Of a stretch of DNA of 64,000 bases, positions 1 to 8,647 are shown piece after piece; the stretch's first letter is position 1; each line of letters starts with the position of its first letter. The translations under genes were made by a program, and so were the position numbers. The notes beneath the pieces were generated by a model. The model ran no database searches and was not told the origin of the DNA. It saw nothing but the letters and a program-made list of their open reading frames with translations. The DNA comes from Brevibacillus antibioticus (GTDB lineage: Bacteria; Bacillota; Bacilli; Brevibacillales; Brevibacillaceae): the NCBI RefSeq assembly GCF_005217615.1, contig NZ_SZNK01000001.1:1197501-1261500 (forward strand). The letters are read 5' to 3'.

Positions 1-936
1 GCACTTGCTCTAGATATCGCACTTGGTGTGGGTGGGTTCCCACGCGGACGGATTGTTGAGATTTACGGACCAGAGTCTTCTGGTAAAACAACAGTAGCGC
101 TTCATGCCATTGCAGAAGTGCAAAGACAGGGTGGACAAGCTGCGTTTATCGATGCTGAGCATGCCTTGGATCCGGTTTACGCTGCAAAGCTGGGTGTGAA
201 CATCGACGAATTGCTGTTGTCCCAACCAGACACTGGTGAGCAAGCTTTGGAGATCGCGGAAGCACTGGTGCGCTCTGGTGCGGTAGACATTATCGTAGTC
301 GACTCCGTTGCGGCACTCGTACCAAAAGCAGAGATCGAAGGCGAGATGGGAGATTCCCACGTAGGTTTGCAAGCACGCTTGATGTCCCAAGCACTTCGCA
401 AGCTGTCTGGTGCCATCAACAAGTCCAAAACGATCGCGATCTTTATCAACCAGCTTCGTGAAAAAGTGGGAGTTATGTTCGGGAACCCAGAAACAACTCC
501 AGGTGGACGCGCTTTGAAGTTCTACGCGAGTGTTCGTTTGGATGTTCGTAAAGCGGAATCTATCAAAGTCGGCAACGACATTCTGGGTAGCAAGACAAAG
601 ATCAAGGTCGTCAAAAATAAAGTTGCTCCACCATTTAAGGTTGCAGAAGTGGACATCATGTACGGTGAAGGTATTTCCAGAGAAGGTAGCATTCTCGACA
701 TCGGTTCCGAGATCGATGTAGTACAAAAGAGTGGCGCATGGTACTCCTTCAATGAGGAGCGACTCGGTCAAGGTAGAGAGAATTCGAAAGTCTTCCTGAA
801 AGAAAATCCGCACATTGCATCACAGATTGAAACAAAGGTGCGCGAATACTTCAGCCTGAACCCTAGTTCTGTTCCAGAAGCAGAGGCAGAACATGACCCA
901 GAGCAAGATGAAGAGCCTACATTTGATCTGGAGTAA
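1..936 (+). CDS. recA: RecA recombinase, 5' end missing
   Basis: RecA forms the filament on single-stranded DNA that drives homologous recombination and triggers LexA self-cleavage. The frame is open from base 1, so the N-terminal part (about the first 45 residues of a ~345-residue protein) lies outside the window. Visible are the Walker A loop GPESSGKTT, the DAEHALDP and [20 protein letters not shown] stretches that are near-invariant in RecA, and the usual acidic C-terminal tail ending EEPTFDLE. The stop is followed at once by a strong terminator and then recX, the standard Firmicute arrangement. Identification is certain; only the start is unknown. Confidence 0.98.
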   Translation, partial: ALALDIALGVGGFPRGRIVEIYGPESSGKTTVALHAIAEVQRQGGQAAFIDAEHALDPVYAAKLGVNIDELLLSQPDTGEQALEIAEALVRSGAVDIIVVDSVAALVPKAEIEGEMGDSHVGLQARLMSQALRKLSGAINKSKTIAIFINQLREKVGVMFGNPETTPGGRALKFYASVRLDVRKAESIKVGNDILGSKTKIKVVKNKVAPPFKVAEVDIMYGEGISREGSILDIGSEIDVVQKSGAWYSFNEERLGQGRENSKVFLKENPHIASQIETKVREYFSLNPSSVPEAEAEHDPEQDEEPTFDLE

Positions 937-950
937 TGAAGAGTGGAAGA

Positions 951-981
951 GCAGCCTGTCGATGAGACAGGCTGTTATTTT
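951..981 (+). terminator. Intrinsic terminator after recA
   Basis: An 8-bp perfect stem (AGCCTGTC at 953-960 with GACAGGCT at 966-973), loop GATGA, followed by GTTATTTT. It lies 17 nt past the recA stop and before the recX ribosome-binding site, so it should reduce readthrough from recA into recX. Confidence 0.8.
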
Positions 982-1005
982 AGCTTTGCGAAGGAGTGAC
1001 TCATC

Positions 1006-1647
1006 ATGAAGAGCGGCCTGATCACTGCCGTTCATCGAGATATCAAACAAAAGCAACGCTATCATATCGATGTAGAGGGCGAGTATGCCATTACCGTACA
1101 CGAAGACATACTGGTAAAGTACAACTTATTTAAGGGAACAGAATTAGATGAAGCTTTTTGCCGAGAAGTCCTGATGGCGGAAGAAAAGCATAAAGCGTAT
1201 TTAGGTGCTTTGCGATACCTCGGTATACGCCCACGGACAAGCAGTCAGCTGCATTCTTATTTAGTAGAGAAGGGATTTTCTACGCAGATTGCAGAAGAGA
1301 TATGTCAGCGCTGCAAGGATCACGGCTACATCGATGATGAAGCATTTGCGAAGCAATGGGTGGACGAGCGATTGCGTTTGAAGCCGAGGAGCCCGTATAT
1401 GCTGCGTATGGAGCTTACACAGCGTGGAGTGGACAGAGCGATTGTAGAGGACGCAATAGGTGGCGTGTCTAGGCAGGCTGAACTCGATGCTGCCCGCGCA
1501 TTGATAGAGAAGAAGGCGCGACGCATAGAGGGCATACCGAATCCCGACGAAGAACGCAAGCTGCTGTCCATGCTGATGCGCAAGGGATTCTCTCATGCGA
1601 TCATTCAACAAATGCGTGAAGAATTGCGTCATAGAAGCGATAGTTAG
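1006..1647 (+). CDS. recX: RecX, RecA regulatory protein
   Basis: RecX binds RecA filaments and limits recombination and SOS activity. The protein is 213 residues, within the usual range for Firmicute RecX, and has the three-helix repeats typical of the family, including the RPRTSSQL segment near residue 75 and the HGYIDDEAFAKQWV segment near residue 105. The start ATG is preceded by AAGGAGTG at good spacing. It sits directly downstream of recA, separated by an intrinsic terminator, so expression probably depends on readthrough, as is common for recA-recX pairs. Confidence 0.93.
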   Translation: MKSGLITAVHRDIKQKQRYHIDVEGEYAITVHEDILVKYNLFKGTELDEAFCREVLMAEEKHKAYLGALRYLGIRPRTSSQLHSYLVEKGFSTQIAEEICQRCKDHGYIDDEAFAKQWVDERLRLKPRSPYMLRMELTQRGVDRAIVEDAIGGVSRQAELDAARALIEKKARRIEGIPNPDEERKLLSMLMRKGFSHAIIQQMREELRHRSDS

Positions 1648-1669
1648 GGCCAACTCTATTTGCATGATC

Positions 1670-1699
1670 TTGACAATTCTTGTTCACAAATAATAAAAT
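1670..1699 (+). promoter_or_regulatory. Predicted sigma-A promoter for rny
   Basis: A perfect -35 TTGACA (1670-1675) is followed after 18 nt by TAAAAT (1694-1699); TAATAA at 1691-1696 is an alternative -10. This lies in the 272-nt gap between recX and rny. A leader of about 210 nt would precede the rny start; I see no recognisable riboswitch in it. Confidence 0.6.
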
Positions 1700-1919
1700 A
1701 GGTTTGTATTTACTTGGTGTATCATAACTTTTGTGATTTGCTCACTCGTTGCCTATGAAACAACTGAACAACCGTGCGAGAGAAGTACGGGTTCAGAGGA
1801 CCGAGTAAAATCAGTCTTGTTTTTTAGCCGAATGTTCAAATGTGAGAGCACTCCATGAAAAACAAATGCTTGGAAAGCGGGGAGATGTCTTACAATAAGG
1901 AGGTGAAACGAAAAAGCCT

Positions 1920-3461
1920 ATGGATCCTATAATTACTGTTGTCATTGTGCTCGTTGCCCTGCTGATCGGCTTGGGTGCTGGCTACTTCACTCGTAAATCG
2001 ATTGCGGAAGCGAAGATCTCCAGTGCAGAAGAAGCTGCACGACAGATCGTGGAGGAAGCCAAACGGGACGCCGAGGCCGTTAAGAAGGAGAAGGTGCTGG
2101 AGGCAAAGGATGAAGTGTTCAAGCTTCGATCCGAAGCAGAAACGGAATTGCGTGAGAGACGCAATGAGATCCAGCGTCAGGAACGACGAATTCTACAAAA
2201 AGAAGAATCGTTGGACCGCAAGATGGAACAGTTGGAACGCAAAGAAGAAGAATTGTCTGAGCGTGACCGTGCCATCGTAGAACTGCAAAGCAAGGTAGAG
2301 CACTTATATAAAGAGCAAGTATCAGAGCTAGAACGAATCTCCGGCTTGACGCAGGATGAGGCGAAGACGATCATTCTCACAGATGTGGAGAATACTGTCC
2401 GTCACGAAATGGCTGTGATGATCAAGGAGATTGAGACTCAGGCCAAGGAAGAAGCGGACAAGCGTGCTCGTGAGATCATTACGACCTCCATTCAACGTTG
2501 TGCAGCAGACCACGTAGCAGAAACAACCGTTTCTGTGGTTACGCTGCCAAATGATGAGATGAAGGGACGTATTATCGGACGCGAAGGACGTAACATTCGT
2601 GCTCTGGAAACGTTGACTGGTATCGATCTGATTATTGACGATACGCCAGAAGCAGTCATCCTGTCTGGCTTCGACCCGATTCGTCGGGAAATCGCCAAGA
2701 CAGCGTTGGATAAACTGGTCGCAGACGGTCGCATTCACCCAGCTCGCATCGAGGAAATGGTGGAAAAAGCGCGTCGCGAAGTAGACGAGCGAATCCGTGA
2801 ATACGGTGAGCAAGCAACGTTTGAAACAGGCGTTCACGGCTTGCATCCGGATCTGATCAAGATTCTCGGACGATTGCGTTATCGTACAAGCTACGGTCAA
2901 AACGTACTGAAGCACTCTATGGAAGTGGCACATCTCGCCGGTTTAATGGCGGCAGAACTGAAAGAAGATGTGAAGCTGGCCAAACGTGCAGGTTTGCTGC
3001 ATGATATCGGAAAAGCGATTGACCATGAAGTAGAAGGTTCACACGTTGAAATCGGTGTAGAACTGGCTAAGAAGTACAATGAGCATCACGTAGTAGTGAA
3101 CAGTATTGCGTCTCATCACGGTGATACCGAACCAACTTCCGTCATTGCTATGCTCGTGGGAGCTGCTGACGCTCTGTCTGCCGCACGCCCAGGTGCACGC
3201 CGTGAGACATTGGAAACATATATCAGACGTTTGGAGAAACTGGAAGAAATCTCTGAGTCGTTCGATGGCGTAGAAAAGTCTTATGCGATTCAAGCAGGAC
3301 GCGAAATTCGCGTGATGGTTCAACCTGATAAGATTGACGATGCGGAAGCTACCCGTCTGGCACGGGATATCACGAAACGAATTGAAAATGAACTTGACTA
3401 CCCAGGTCATATTAAAGTAACGGTTATCCGTGAAACACGGGCAGTTGAGTATGCAAAGTAA
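1920..3461 (+). CDS. rny: Ribonuclease Y
   Basis: RNase Y is the membrane-anchored endoribonuclease that starts mRNA decay in Firmicutes. The 513-residue protein has the full family layout: an N-terminal membrane helix (residues ~3-23), a long charged coiled coil (~30-195), a KH RNA-binding domain ([17 protein letters not shown], ~210-270) and an HD metal-dependent phosphohydrolase domain with [11 protein letters not shown] (~335-430). AAGGAGGTGA lies 11 nt before the ATG. The gene has its own predicted promoter upstream and a strong terminator overlapping its stop codon, so it is probably transcribed alone. Confidence 0.97.
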   Translation: MDPIITVVIVLVALLIGLGAGYFTRKSIAEAKISSAEEAARQIVEEAKRDAEAVKKEKVLEAKDEVFKLRSEAETELRERRNEIQRQERRILQKEESLDRKMEQLERKEEELSERDRAIVELQSKVEHLYKEQVSELERISGLTQDEAKTIILTDVENTVRHEMAVMIKEIETQAKEEADKRAREIITTSIQRCAADHVAETTVSVVTLPNDEMKGRIIGREGRNIRALETLTGIDLIIDDTPEAVILSGFDPIRREIAKTALDKLVADGRIHPARIEEMVEKARREVDERIREYGEQATFETGVHGLHPDLIKILGRLRYRTSYGQNVLKHSMEVAHLAGLMAAELKEDVKLAKRAGLLHDIGKAIDHEVEGSHVEIGVELAKKYNEHHVVVNSIASHHGDTEPTSVIAMLVGAADALSAARPGARRETLETYIRRLEKLEEISESFDGVEKSYAIQAGREIRVMVQPDKIDDAEATRLARDITKRIENELDYPGHIKVTVIRETRAVEYAK

Positions 3462-3489
3462 AGTGGCTGCGTGCCACTTTACTTTTTTT
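3457..3489 (+). terminator. Intrinsic terminator after rny
   Basis: An 11-bp perfect stem (AGTAAAGTGGC at 3457-3467 with GCCACTTTACT at 3473-3483) runs straight into a seven-T tract. The stem begins inside the rny stop region. Confidence 0.9.
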
Positions 3490-3503
3490 GTAGCATACCA
3501 ATG

Positions 3504-3525
3504 ACTTGACGAAGTCAAGTTTTCT
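3504..3525 (+). terminator. Possible second short terminator hairpin
   Basis: ACTTGAC / GTCAAGT (7 bp, loop GAA) followed by TTTTCT, about 20 nt downstream of the strong rny terminator. It could be a backup terminator, or an operator-like palindrome ahead of ymdB. Confidence 0.35.
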
Positions 3526-3570
3526 AATGAGCAGAGGAATTGTGTATACTAGCAATGAGGTGATTTGGTA

Positions 3571-4365
3571 ATGAAGTTATTATTTATTGGAGATATTATG
3601 GGCTCGCCTGGCAGAGAGATCGTGAAAACATATCTGCCGTTACTGAAACGAAAATACAGCCCTACCTTTATCGTAGCGAATGGAGAGAACGCCGCGCATG
3701 GTCGCGGGATCACAGAGAAAATTACCAAGGAGCTTTTCGAGTGGGGTGTTCACGCGATTACGCTCGGGAATCATACGTGGGACCAAAGAGAAATTTTCGA
3801 TTTTATTGATGATGAGCCGCGGATGATTAGACCCGCTAACTTCCCAGAAGGGGCTCCTGGAAAAGGGATTACATATATCAAGCAATCTGAAGGGGAACTA
3901 GCGGTTATTAATTTGATGGGGCGTACGTTCTTGCCACCGCTCGACTGTCCGTTCCAAATGGCTGACAAGTTAGTAGAGCAAGCCCGGAAGCGCACGAAGT
4001 TCATTTTTGTAGACTTTCATGCCGAAGCCACATCGGAGAAGCAAGCAATGTCATGGTACCTCGATGGGAAGGTAACAGCGGTCGTGGGGACACATACCCA
4101 TGTGCAAACCGCTGATGAACGTATTTTGCCTCAAGGAACCGGATTTTTGTGTGATGTAGGAATGTGTGGCCCAAGTAACGGCATTTTGGGGATGGAACGC
4201 GAAGCTGTTATTAAGAAATTTTTGACGCAGCTCCCTGTTCGATTTGAGGTAGCGCCAGATCCAGCGCAGTTGAATGCGGTGCTGATTACCCTAGATAAAA
4301 CGACTGGGCATGCGAAAAAAATGGAACGAATCAGAATTGACTCTGACCACCCGTTTATGGAATAA
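3571..4365 (+). CDS. ymdB: YmdB 2',3'-cyclic-nucleotide phosphodiesterase
   Basis: YmdB is a calcineurin-like metallophosphoesterase that hydrolyses 2',3'-cyclic nucleotides and, in Bacillus subtilis, affects biofilm and motility decisions. The 264-residue length matches the family. Metal-binding motifs are GDIMGSPGR at the N-terminus, NGENAAHG, LGNHTWD, DFHAEATSEK and GTHTHVQTADE. I chose ATG 3571, which has GAGGTGAT about 10 nt upstream; an in-frame TTG at 3565 would add two residues and sits too close to that site. Its position after rny is conserved across Firmicutes. Confidence 0.96.
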   Translation: MKLLFIGDIMGSPGREIVKTYLPLLKRKYSPTFIVANGENAAHGRGITEKITKELFEWGVHAITLGNHTWDQREIFDFIDDEPRMIRPANFPEGAPGKGITYIKQSEGELAVINLMGRTFLPPLDCPFQMADKLVEQARKRTKFIFVDFHAEATSEKQAMSWYLDGKVTAVVGTHTHVQTADERILPQGTGFLCDVGMCGPSNGILGMEREAVIKKFLTQLPVRFEVAPDPAQLNAVLITLDKTTGHAKKMERIRIDSDHPFME

Positions 4366-4407
4366 TGGGAATAAGATTAGAATTTTTTGAATCTTTCAAG
4401 CAAGTTA

Positions 4408-4437
4408 GCAGGAATTTTTAGGGGTTATGCGAATATC
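4408..4437 (+). promoter_or_regulatory. Predicted sigma-H promoter for spoVS
   Basis: GCAGGAATTT (4408-4417) followed by GCGAATATC (4429-4437) fits the sigma-H pattern of an AGGAWWT -35 and a GAAT -10 with an 11-12 nt spacer. It is ~50 nt upstream of spoVS, whose B. subtilis homologue is known to be sigma-H dependent. The SD GGGAGG at about 4469-4474 precedes the start. Confidence 0.6.
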
Positions 4438-4483
4438 ATTCTAATGATGACAGGATTCCTATCAGACGGGAGGTTCAAAAAGG

Positions 4484-4744
4484 ATGGAAGTATTAAAAGT
4501 TTCAGCAAAGTCTAACCCCAATTCCGTTGCTGGTGCCCTTGCCGGAGTTCTTCGTGAACGAGGCGCGGCTGAGATCCAAGCCATTGGCGCTGGGGCGCTT
4601 AATCAAGCTGTGAAGGCAGTAGCAATCGCACGAGGGTTCGTAGCGCCGAGTGGAGTTGACCTCATTTGTATTCCAGCCTTTACCGACATCGTGATTGATG
4701 GAGAAGAACGAACTGCAATCAAGTTAATCGTAGAACCCAGATGA
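4484..4744 (+). CDS. spoVS: Stage V sporulation protein S
   Basis: SpoVS is an 86-residue Alba-like protein needed for progression of sporulation in B. subtilis. This one is exactly 86 residues and very close to the family pattern (starts MEVLKVSAKSNPNSVAGALA, ends KLIVEPR). It indicates an endospore-forming host. The gene is monocistronic by appearance: sigma-H-like promoter before it, terminator after it. Confidence 0.98.
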   Translation: MEVLKVSAKSNPNSVAGALAGVLRERGAAEIQAIGAGALNQAVKAVAIARGFVAPSGVDLICIPAFTDIVIDGEERTAIKLIVEPR

Positions 4745-4767
4745 TACAACTGCAAATGCTTCACCTG

Positions 4768-4798
4768 CCTGTTTGTTCGAAGAATGAACAGGTTTTTT
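4768..4798 (+). terminator. Intrinsic terminator after spoVS
   Basis: CCTGTTTGTTC (4768-4778) pairs with GAATGAACAGG (4782-4792), an 11-bp RNA stem with two G-U pairs, followed by TTTTTT. Confidence 0.8.
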
Positions 4799-4852
4799 CG
4801 TTTTTCCAGAAGTATGACCTCCGAAGTTATCGAAGAGAAGGAGCGTTTCCAT

Positions 4853-5791
4853 ATGAAAATCTTTGATGCGCATTGCGATGTATTATGGAAGATATGGCAG
4901 AATCCCGAACTGGACTTTTATAAAGAAGACAAGCTCTTGCAATCTGGTTTCATTGCTCTTGAAAAAGGGAATGTAGACATACAAGTGCTTGCCTGTTTCG
5001 TCCCTTCTCAGGTGCCGTTTGGACGACGTTTCCATACTGTACTAGAAATGATCGATATTTTTTATCAAAAGGTGGCGAGTGATAAATTCCGGCCCATTTT
5101 CACGAAGGCAGATTTGGCTGAATGCGTATTAAAGCGACAGAAAGGGGCTATTCTGTTTGTAGAAGGCGCGCATGCATTAGAAGAGAGCCTCGTTCAGCTA
5201 CGTACGTGGTTCCGGCTTGGTATAAGAGGAATGACGCTGACCTGGAATCATGGCAATGCCCTAGCGAGTGGAAATGGAGAGCCAAATCCAGGGGGACTTA
5301 CTTCATTTGGAAGAGAAGTCATAGAAGAAATGAATCGGCTGGGGATGATCATTGATGTTTCGCATTTGGCCGATCCAGGATTCTGGGATGTACTAGAATG
5401 CTCGAGCGCACCAGTGATCGCTTCACACTCGAACGTGAGAAGCATATGTAATCACTCTCGTAATTTGACGGACGAGCAGATTCGAGCGTTAATCGCCAAG
5501 GATGGGGCGATCGGCTTGACGTTTGTAGACTTCTTTACCGTATCGGAGAAGCGCACGGTCTGGATCGATGACTTGCTGCGCCACTTGGATCACATCTGCG
5601 CATTGGGTGGCGTAGACCACGTAGGTTTTGGCTCCGATTTCGATGGGATTACCGAGACGTTTGGAGACATGGTATCCGCAGCAGATTATTCCCAGTTACT
5701 AGAAGCTTTGTTAAAACGTTATAAAGAGGCGGAAGTATTGAAATTTGTGCAAGGAAATTGGTTGCGTGTTTTCGGAAACGTGCTACAATAA
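4853..5791 (+). CDS. M19 family (renal-type) dipeptidase
   Basis: Peptidase family M19 enzymes are zinc dipeptidases. The 312-residue protein carries the metal ligands in their expected contexts: DAHCDV near the N-terminus, FVEGAHAL (bridging Glu), DVSHLADP and IASHSNVR (His ligands) and GSDFDGI. The start ATG at 4853 has AAGGAGCG upstream; an earlier in-frame ATG at 4784 lies inside the spoVS terminator and is rejected. No signal peptide is visible, so the enzyme is probably cytoplasmic. It sits between spoVS and korA, as in many Bacillales. Natural substrate unknown. Confidence 0.93.
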   Translation: MKIFDAHCDVLWKIWQNPELDFYKEDKLLQSGFIALEKGNVDIQVLACFVPSQVPFGRRFHTVLEMIDIFYQKVASDKFRPIFTKADLAECVLKRQKGAILFVEGAHALEESLVQLRTWFRLGIRGMTLTWNHGNALASGNGEPNPGGLTSFGREVIEEMNRLGMIIDVSHLADPGFWDVLECSSAPVIASHSNVRSICNHSRNLTDEQIRALIAKDGAIGLTFVDFFTVSEKRTVWIDDLLRHLDHICALGGVDHVGFGSDFDGITETFGDMVSAADYSQLLEALLKRYKEAEVLKFVQGNWLRVFGNVLQ

Positions 5792-5860
5792 AGCATGAGG
5801 ATATTAATGTACCAAGTTCAACATTAAAATTCAGGTCAAAAGTAAGTTGAGTAAAAGCAC

Positions 5861-5889
5861 TTGCAATTTGACATGGACAGGACTACAAT
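5861..5889 (+). promoter_or_regulatory. Predicted sigma-A promoter for korAB
   Basis: TTGCAA (5861-5866), 17-nt spacer, TACAAT (5884-5889), about 95 nt upstream of korA. A competing TTGACA at 5868-5873 is only 10 nt from the same -10 and is not usable with it. Confidence 0.45.
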
Positions 5890-5984
5890 TGTTACTGTCT
5901 ATGCACAGAAATGTCACATCTTATCAGTCTTTTCAAGGTGTGATAGGCAGCTTTTCTCACAGTCACTGAAAGGGTGGAATCTGA

Positions 5985-7763
5985 ATGATTAGTCAACTTT
6001 CCTGGAAAGTTGGAGGACAGCAAGGGGAGGGCATCGAGAGTACTGGTGAGATTTTCTCGATGGCGATGAACCGGATGGGGTACCATCTGTATAGCTACCG
6101 TCACTTCTCTTCCCGTATTAAGGGTGGACACACGAACAATAAAATTCGCGTGAGCACAACGCCAATGCGTGCGATCTCTGACGATCTGGACATTCTCGTA
6201 GCGTTTGACCAAGAGACGATCGATTTCAATGCGCATGAGCTGCGTGAAGGCGGTATCATTATCGCGGATGCGAAATTTAATCCAAAGTTGCCGGACGGCC
6301 TAAAGCCAGTTCGCTTCTTCACTGTACCACTGACTGAGATCGCTGATGAGCTGGGAACTTCCCTGATGAAAAACATGGTGTCGATTGGTGCTTCCAGTGC
6401 CATCCTTGGCATTTCAGTGGAAAGCTACCGTCCCATCGTTGAAGATATGTTCCTCCGCAAGGGCGAAAAAGTGGTTGAAAAGAACATGGATGCCATTCGC
6501 CGCGGTTTTGATTTTGTAAATGAATTGACTGGTGGTCAACTGCCTGAGTTCCAAATGGAAAAGGCTGATCCACAAAAACAACTGTTCCTCATCGGTAACG
6601 ATGCGATCGCTCTGGGTGCTGTAGCAGCAGGCTGCCGTTTCATGCCAGCTTACCCGATCACACCTGCTTCCGAAGTAATGGAATACTTGATTAAAAAGCT
6701 GCCTAAATTGGGTGGTACTGTTATCCAAACAGAAGATGAGATTGCTGCTATTACGATGGCAATCGGTGCTAACTTCGCGGGTGCTCGTTCCTTGACTGCT
6801 TCTGCAGGTCCTGGTCTGTCTCTGATGATGGAAGCAATTGGTCTGGCTGGTATCACGGAGCAACCTGTTGTTATCGTGAACACGCAGCGTGGTGGCCCAT
6901 CTACTGGTATGCCTACCAAAATCGAGCAGTCCGATGTGAATGCTATGATCTACGGTACACATGGTGACATTCCAAAAGTAGTTATCGCGCCAAGCACAGT
7001 AGAAGAGTGCTTCTACGATGCAGTTGAAGCGTTTAACATTGCGGAAGAATACCAACTGCCTGTTATCCTGATGACAGACTTGACGCTGTCCTTGGGTAAA
7101 CAAACTGTTGTTCCATTTGACTACAGCAAAGTAGAAATCCGCCGCGGAAAACTGCTTGCTGGACAAGAATTGCCAGAAAAAGAGCAAAACGACCTGTTCA
7201 AACGTTATGAAGTAACAGAAGACGGCGTTTCTCCTCGTGTAATTCCTGGTCAAAAATACGGTCTGCACCACGTAACTGGTGTTGAGCATGATCAAACTGG
7301 TCGTCCATCTGAGAATGCTGCAAACCGTATTCAACAAATGGATAAACGTATGCGCAAAATGGAAGGCGTCCTGAAAAACTTCAAAGGCGCTGTAACAGCA
7401 GATGCTCCTCACGCTGAAGCGGATGTTCTGGTTGTAGGTATCAACTCCACAATCGGTACCATTCAAGAAGCAAAAGGCCGTCTGGAACAAGAGGGAATGA
7501 AAGTAAACCATGCACAAATTCGTTTGCTGCATCCGTTCCCAACTGAAGAAATCAAAGCACTGGTAGATAAAGCGAAGAAAGTTGTTGTTGTTGAGCACAA
7601 CGCTCAAGCGCAAGTAACAAGCTTGCTCAAACAACACGTTGGAAACGCTGAAAAAATCGAATCCGTGCTCAAATATGACGGTAACCCATTCCTGCCGAAG
7701 GAAATCTATGCTGAAGTGAAGGAGCTGGTAAAACATGGCGACTATGAAAGAGTTTCGAAATAA
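5985..7763 (+). CDS. korA: 2-oxoacid:ferredoxin oxidoreductase, alpha subunit
   Basis: Together with KorB this enzyme oxidatively decarboxylates a 2-oxoacid, probably 2-oxoglutarate, to acyl-CoA and passes electrons to ferredoxin. The 592-residue chain is the fused gamma-alpha type: an N-terminal gamma domain (residues 1-185, GGQQGEGIESTGE), then the pyrimidine-binding alpha domain (from ~195, AYPITPASEVMEYL), including GPGLSLMMEAIGLAG and RGGPSTGMPT, and a C-terminal transketolase-like domain. GAAAGGGTGGAA precedes the ATG. The gene overlaps korB by 29 nt, indicating translational coupling. Substrate choice (2-oxoglutarate versus pyruvate) is inferred from the common spoVS-korAB neighbourhood. 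Confidence 0.93.
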   Translation: MISQLSWKVGGQQGEGIESTGEIFSMAMNRMGYHLYSYRHFSSRIKGGHTNNKIRVSTTPMRAISDDLDILVAFDQETIDFNAHELREGGIIIADAKFNPKLPDGLKPVRFFTVPLTEIADELGTSLMKNMVSIGASSAILGISVESYRPIVEDMFLRKGEKVVEKNMDAIRRGFDFVNELTGGQLPEFQMEKADPQKQLFLIGNDAIALGAVAAGCRFMPAYPITPASEVMEYLIKKLPKLGGTVIQTEDEIAAITMAIGANFAGARSLTASAGPGLSLMMEAIGLAGITEQPVVIVNTQRGGPSTGMPTKIEQSDVNAMIYGTHGDIPKVVIAPSTVEECFYDAVEAFNIAEEYQLPVILMTDLTLSLGKQTVVPFDYSKVEIRRGKLLAGQELPEKEQNDLFKRYEVTEDGVSPRVIPGQKYGLHHVTGVEHDQTGRPSENAANRIQQMDKRMRKMEGVLKNFKGAVTADAPHAEADVLVVGINSTIGTIQEAKGRLEQEGMKVNHAQIRLLHPFPTEEIKALVDKAKKVVVVEHNAQAQVTSLLKQHVGNAEKIESVLKYDGNPFLPKEIYAEVKELVKHGDYERVSK

Positions 7764-8601
7764 CGTAAAGCCAAACTGGTGCCCAGGCTGTGGAGACTTC
7801 TCCATTCAAGCGGCTATTCAACGCGCTGCAGCGAACGTAGGTCTGGAACCTGAAAATCTGGCGGTTGTTTCCGGTATCGGTTGCTCTGGTCGTATTTCCG
7901 GCTACATCAACTGTTATGGTTTCCACGGTATTCACGGACGTTCCCTGCCAATCGCACAAGGTGTGAAAATGGCGAACCGCGAGCTGACAGTTATCGCAGC
8001 AGGTGGAGACGGGGATGGTTTCGCGATCGGTATGGGCCATACTGTACACGCTATCCGTCGTAATATGAACGTTACGTACATCGTAATGGATAACCAAATC
8101 TACGGTCTGACAAAAGGTCAAACCTCCCCGCGTTCCGCGACTGGTTTCGTGACCAAGTCTACACCGGCAGGTTCCATCGAGTCCTCCATTTCTCCAGTTG
8201 AACTGGCGCTGTCTGTAGGTGCGACATTCGTTGCTCAATCCTTCTCCAGCGATCTGAAGGGCTTGACTGAACTGATCGAAAAAGGTATCCAACACGAAGG
8301 CTTCTCCTTGATCAACGTATTCAGCCCTTGTGTAACCTACAACAAGGTTAATACGTACGACTGGTTCAAAGAGAACATCGTACCAGTAGACACGATCGAA
8401 GGATACGATGCACATGACCGTATCAAAGCAATGTCTACTTCTATGCAATACAAAGGCCTGATTACAGGTCTGATCTACCAAAACACTGAGCAAAAACCTT
8501 ACGAAGCTCTCGTAAATGGCTTCAAAGAAGAAGGTTTGGTTAACCAAGACATTCGTTTGTCTGAAGAAGACTTCGAAAAATTGGTTAAAGAATTTGCTTA
8601 A
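7735..8601 (+). CDS. korB: 2-oxoacid:ferredoxin oxidoreductase, beta subunit
   Basis: The beta subunit binds thiamine diphosphate and carries cysteines for an iron-sulfur cluster. Visible are WCPGCGDF at the N-terminus, GIGCSGR, and the TPP motif GGDGDGFAIGMGH with MDNQIYGLTKGQTSP, all typical of KorB/PorB. At 288 residues it has normal length. A GAAGGAG site lies upstream of the ATG, inside the end of korA. The stop is followed by a strong terminator, closing the korAB unit. Confidence 0.94.
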   Translation: MATMKEFRNNVKPNWCPGCGDFSIQAAIQRAAANVGLEPENLAVVSGIGCSGRISGYINCYGFHGIHGRSLPIAQGVKMANRELTVIAAGGDGDGFAIGMGHTVHAIRRNMNVTYIVMDNQIYGLTKGQTSPRSATGFVTKSTPAGSIESSISPVELALSVGATFVAQSFSSDLKGLTELIEKGIQHEGFSLINVFSPCVTYNKVNTYDWFKENIVPVDTIEGYDAHDRIKAMSTSMQYKGLITGLIYQNTEQKPYEALVNGFKEEGLVNQDIRLSEEDFEKLVKEFA

Positions 8602-8616
8602 GTTTGATAGAGTGAA

Positions 8617-8647
8617 AAACCTCTCCTTAACGGGAGAGGTTTTTTTG
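8617..8647. terminator. Bidirectional terminator between korB and ykvI-type gene
   Basis: Stem AACCTCTCC / GGAGAGGTT with loop TTAAC; six or more Ts follow on the plus strand and five Ts on the minus strand, so it can end both convergent units. Confidence 0.85.

Noticed and set aside
10-813. Long open frame antisense to recA
   Set aside because: It mirrors the codon pattern of RecA, has no ribosome site and resembles no protein family; similar antisense frames over rny (2328-2933) and korA (6414-7805) are dismissed for the same reason.
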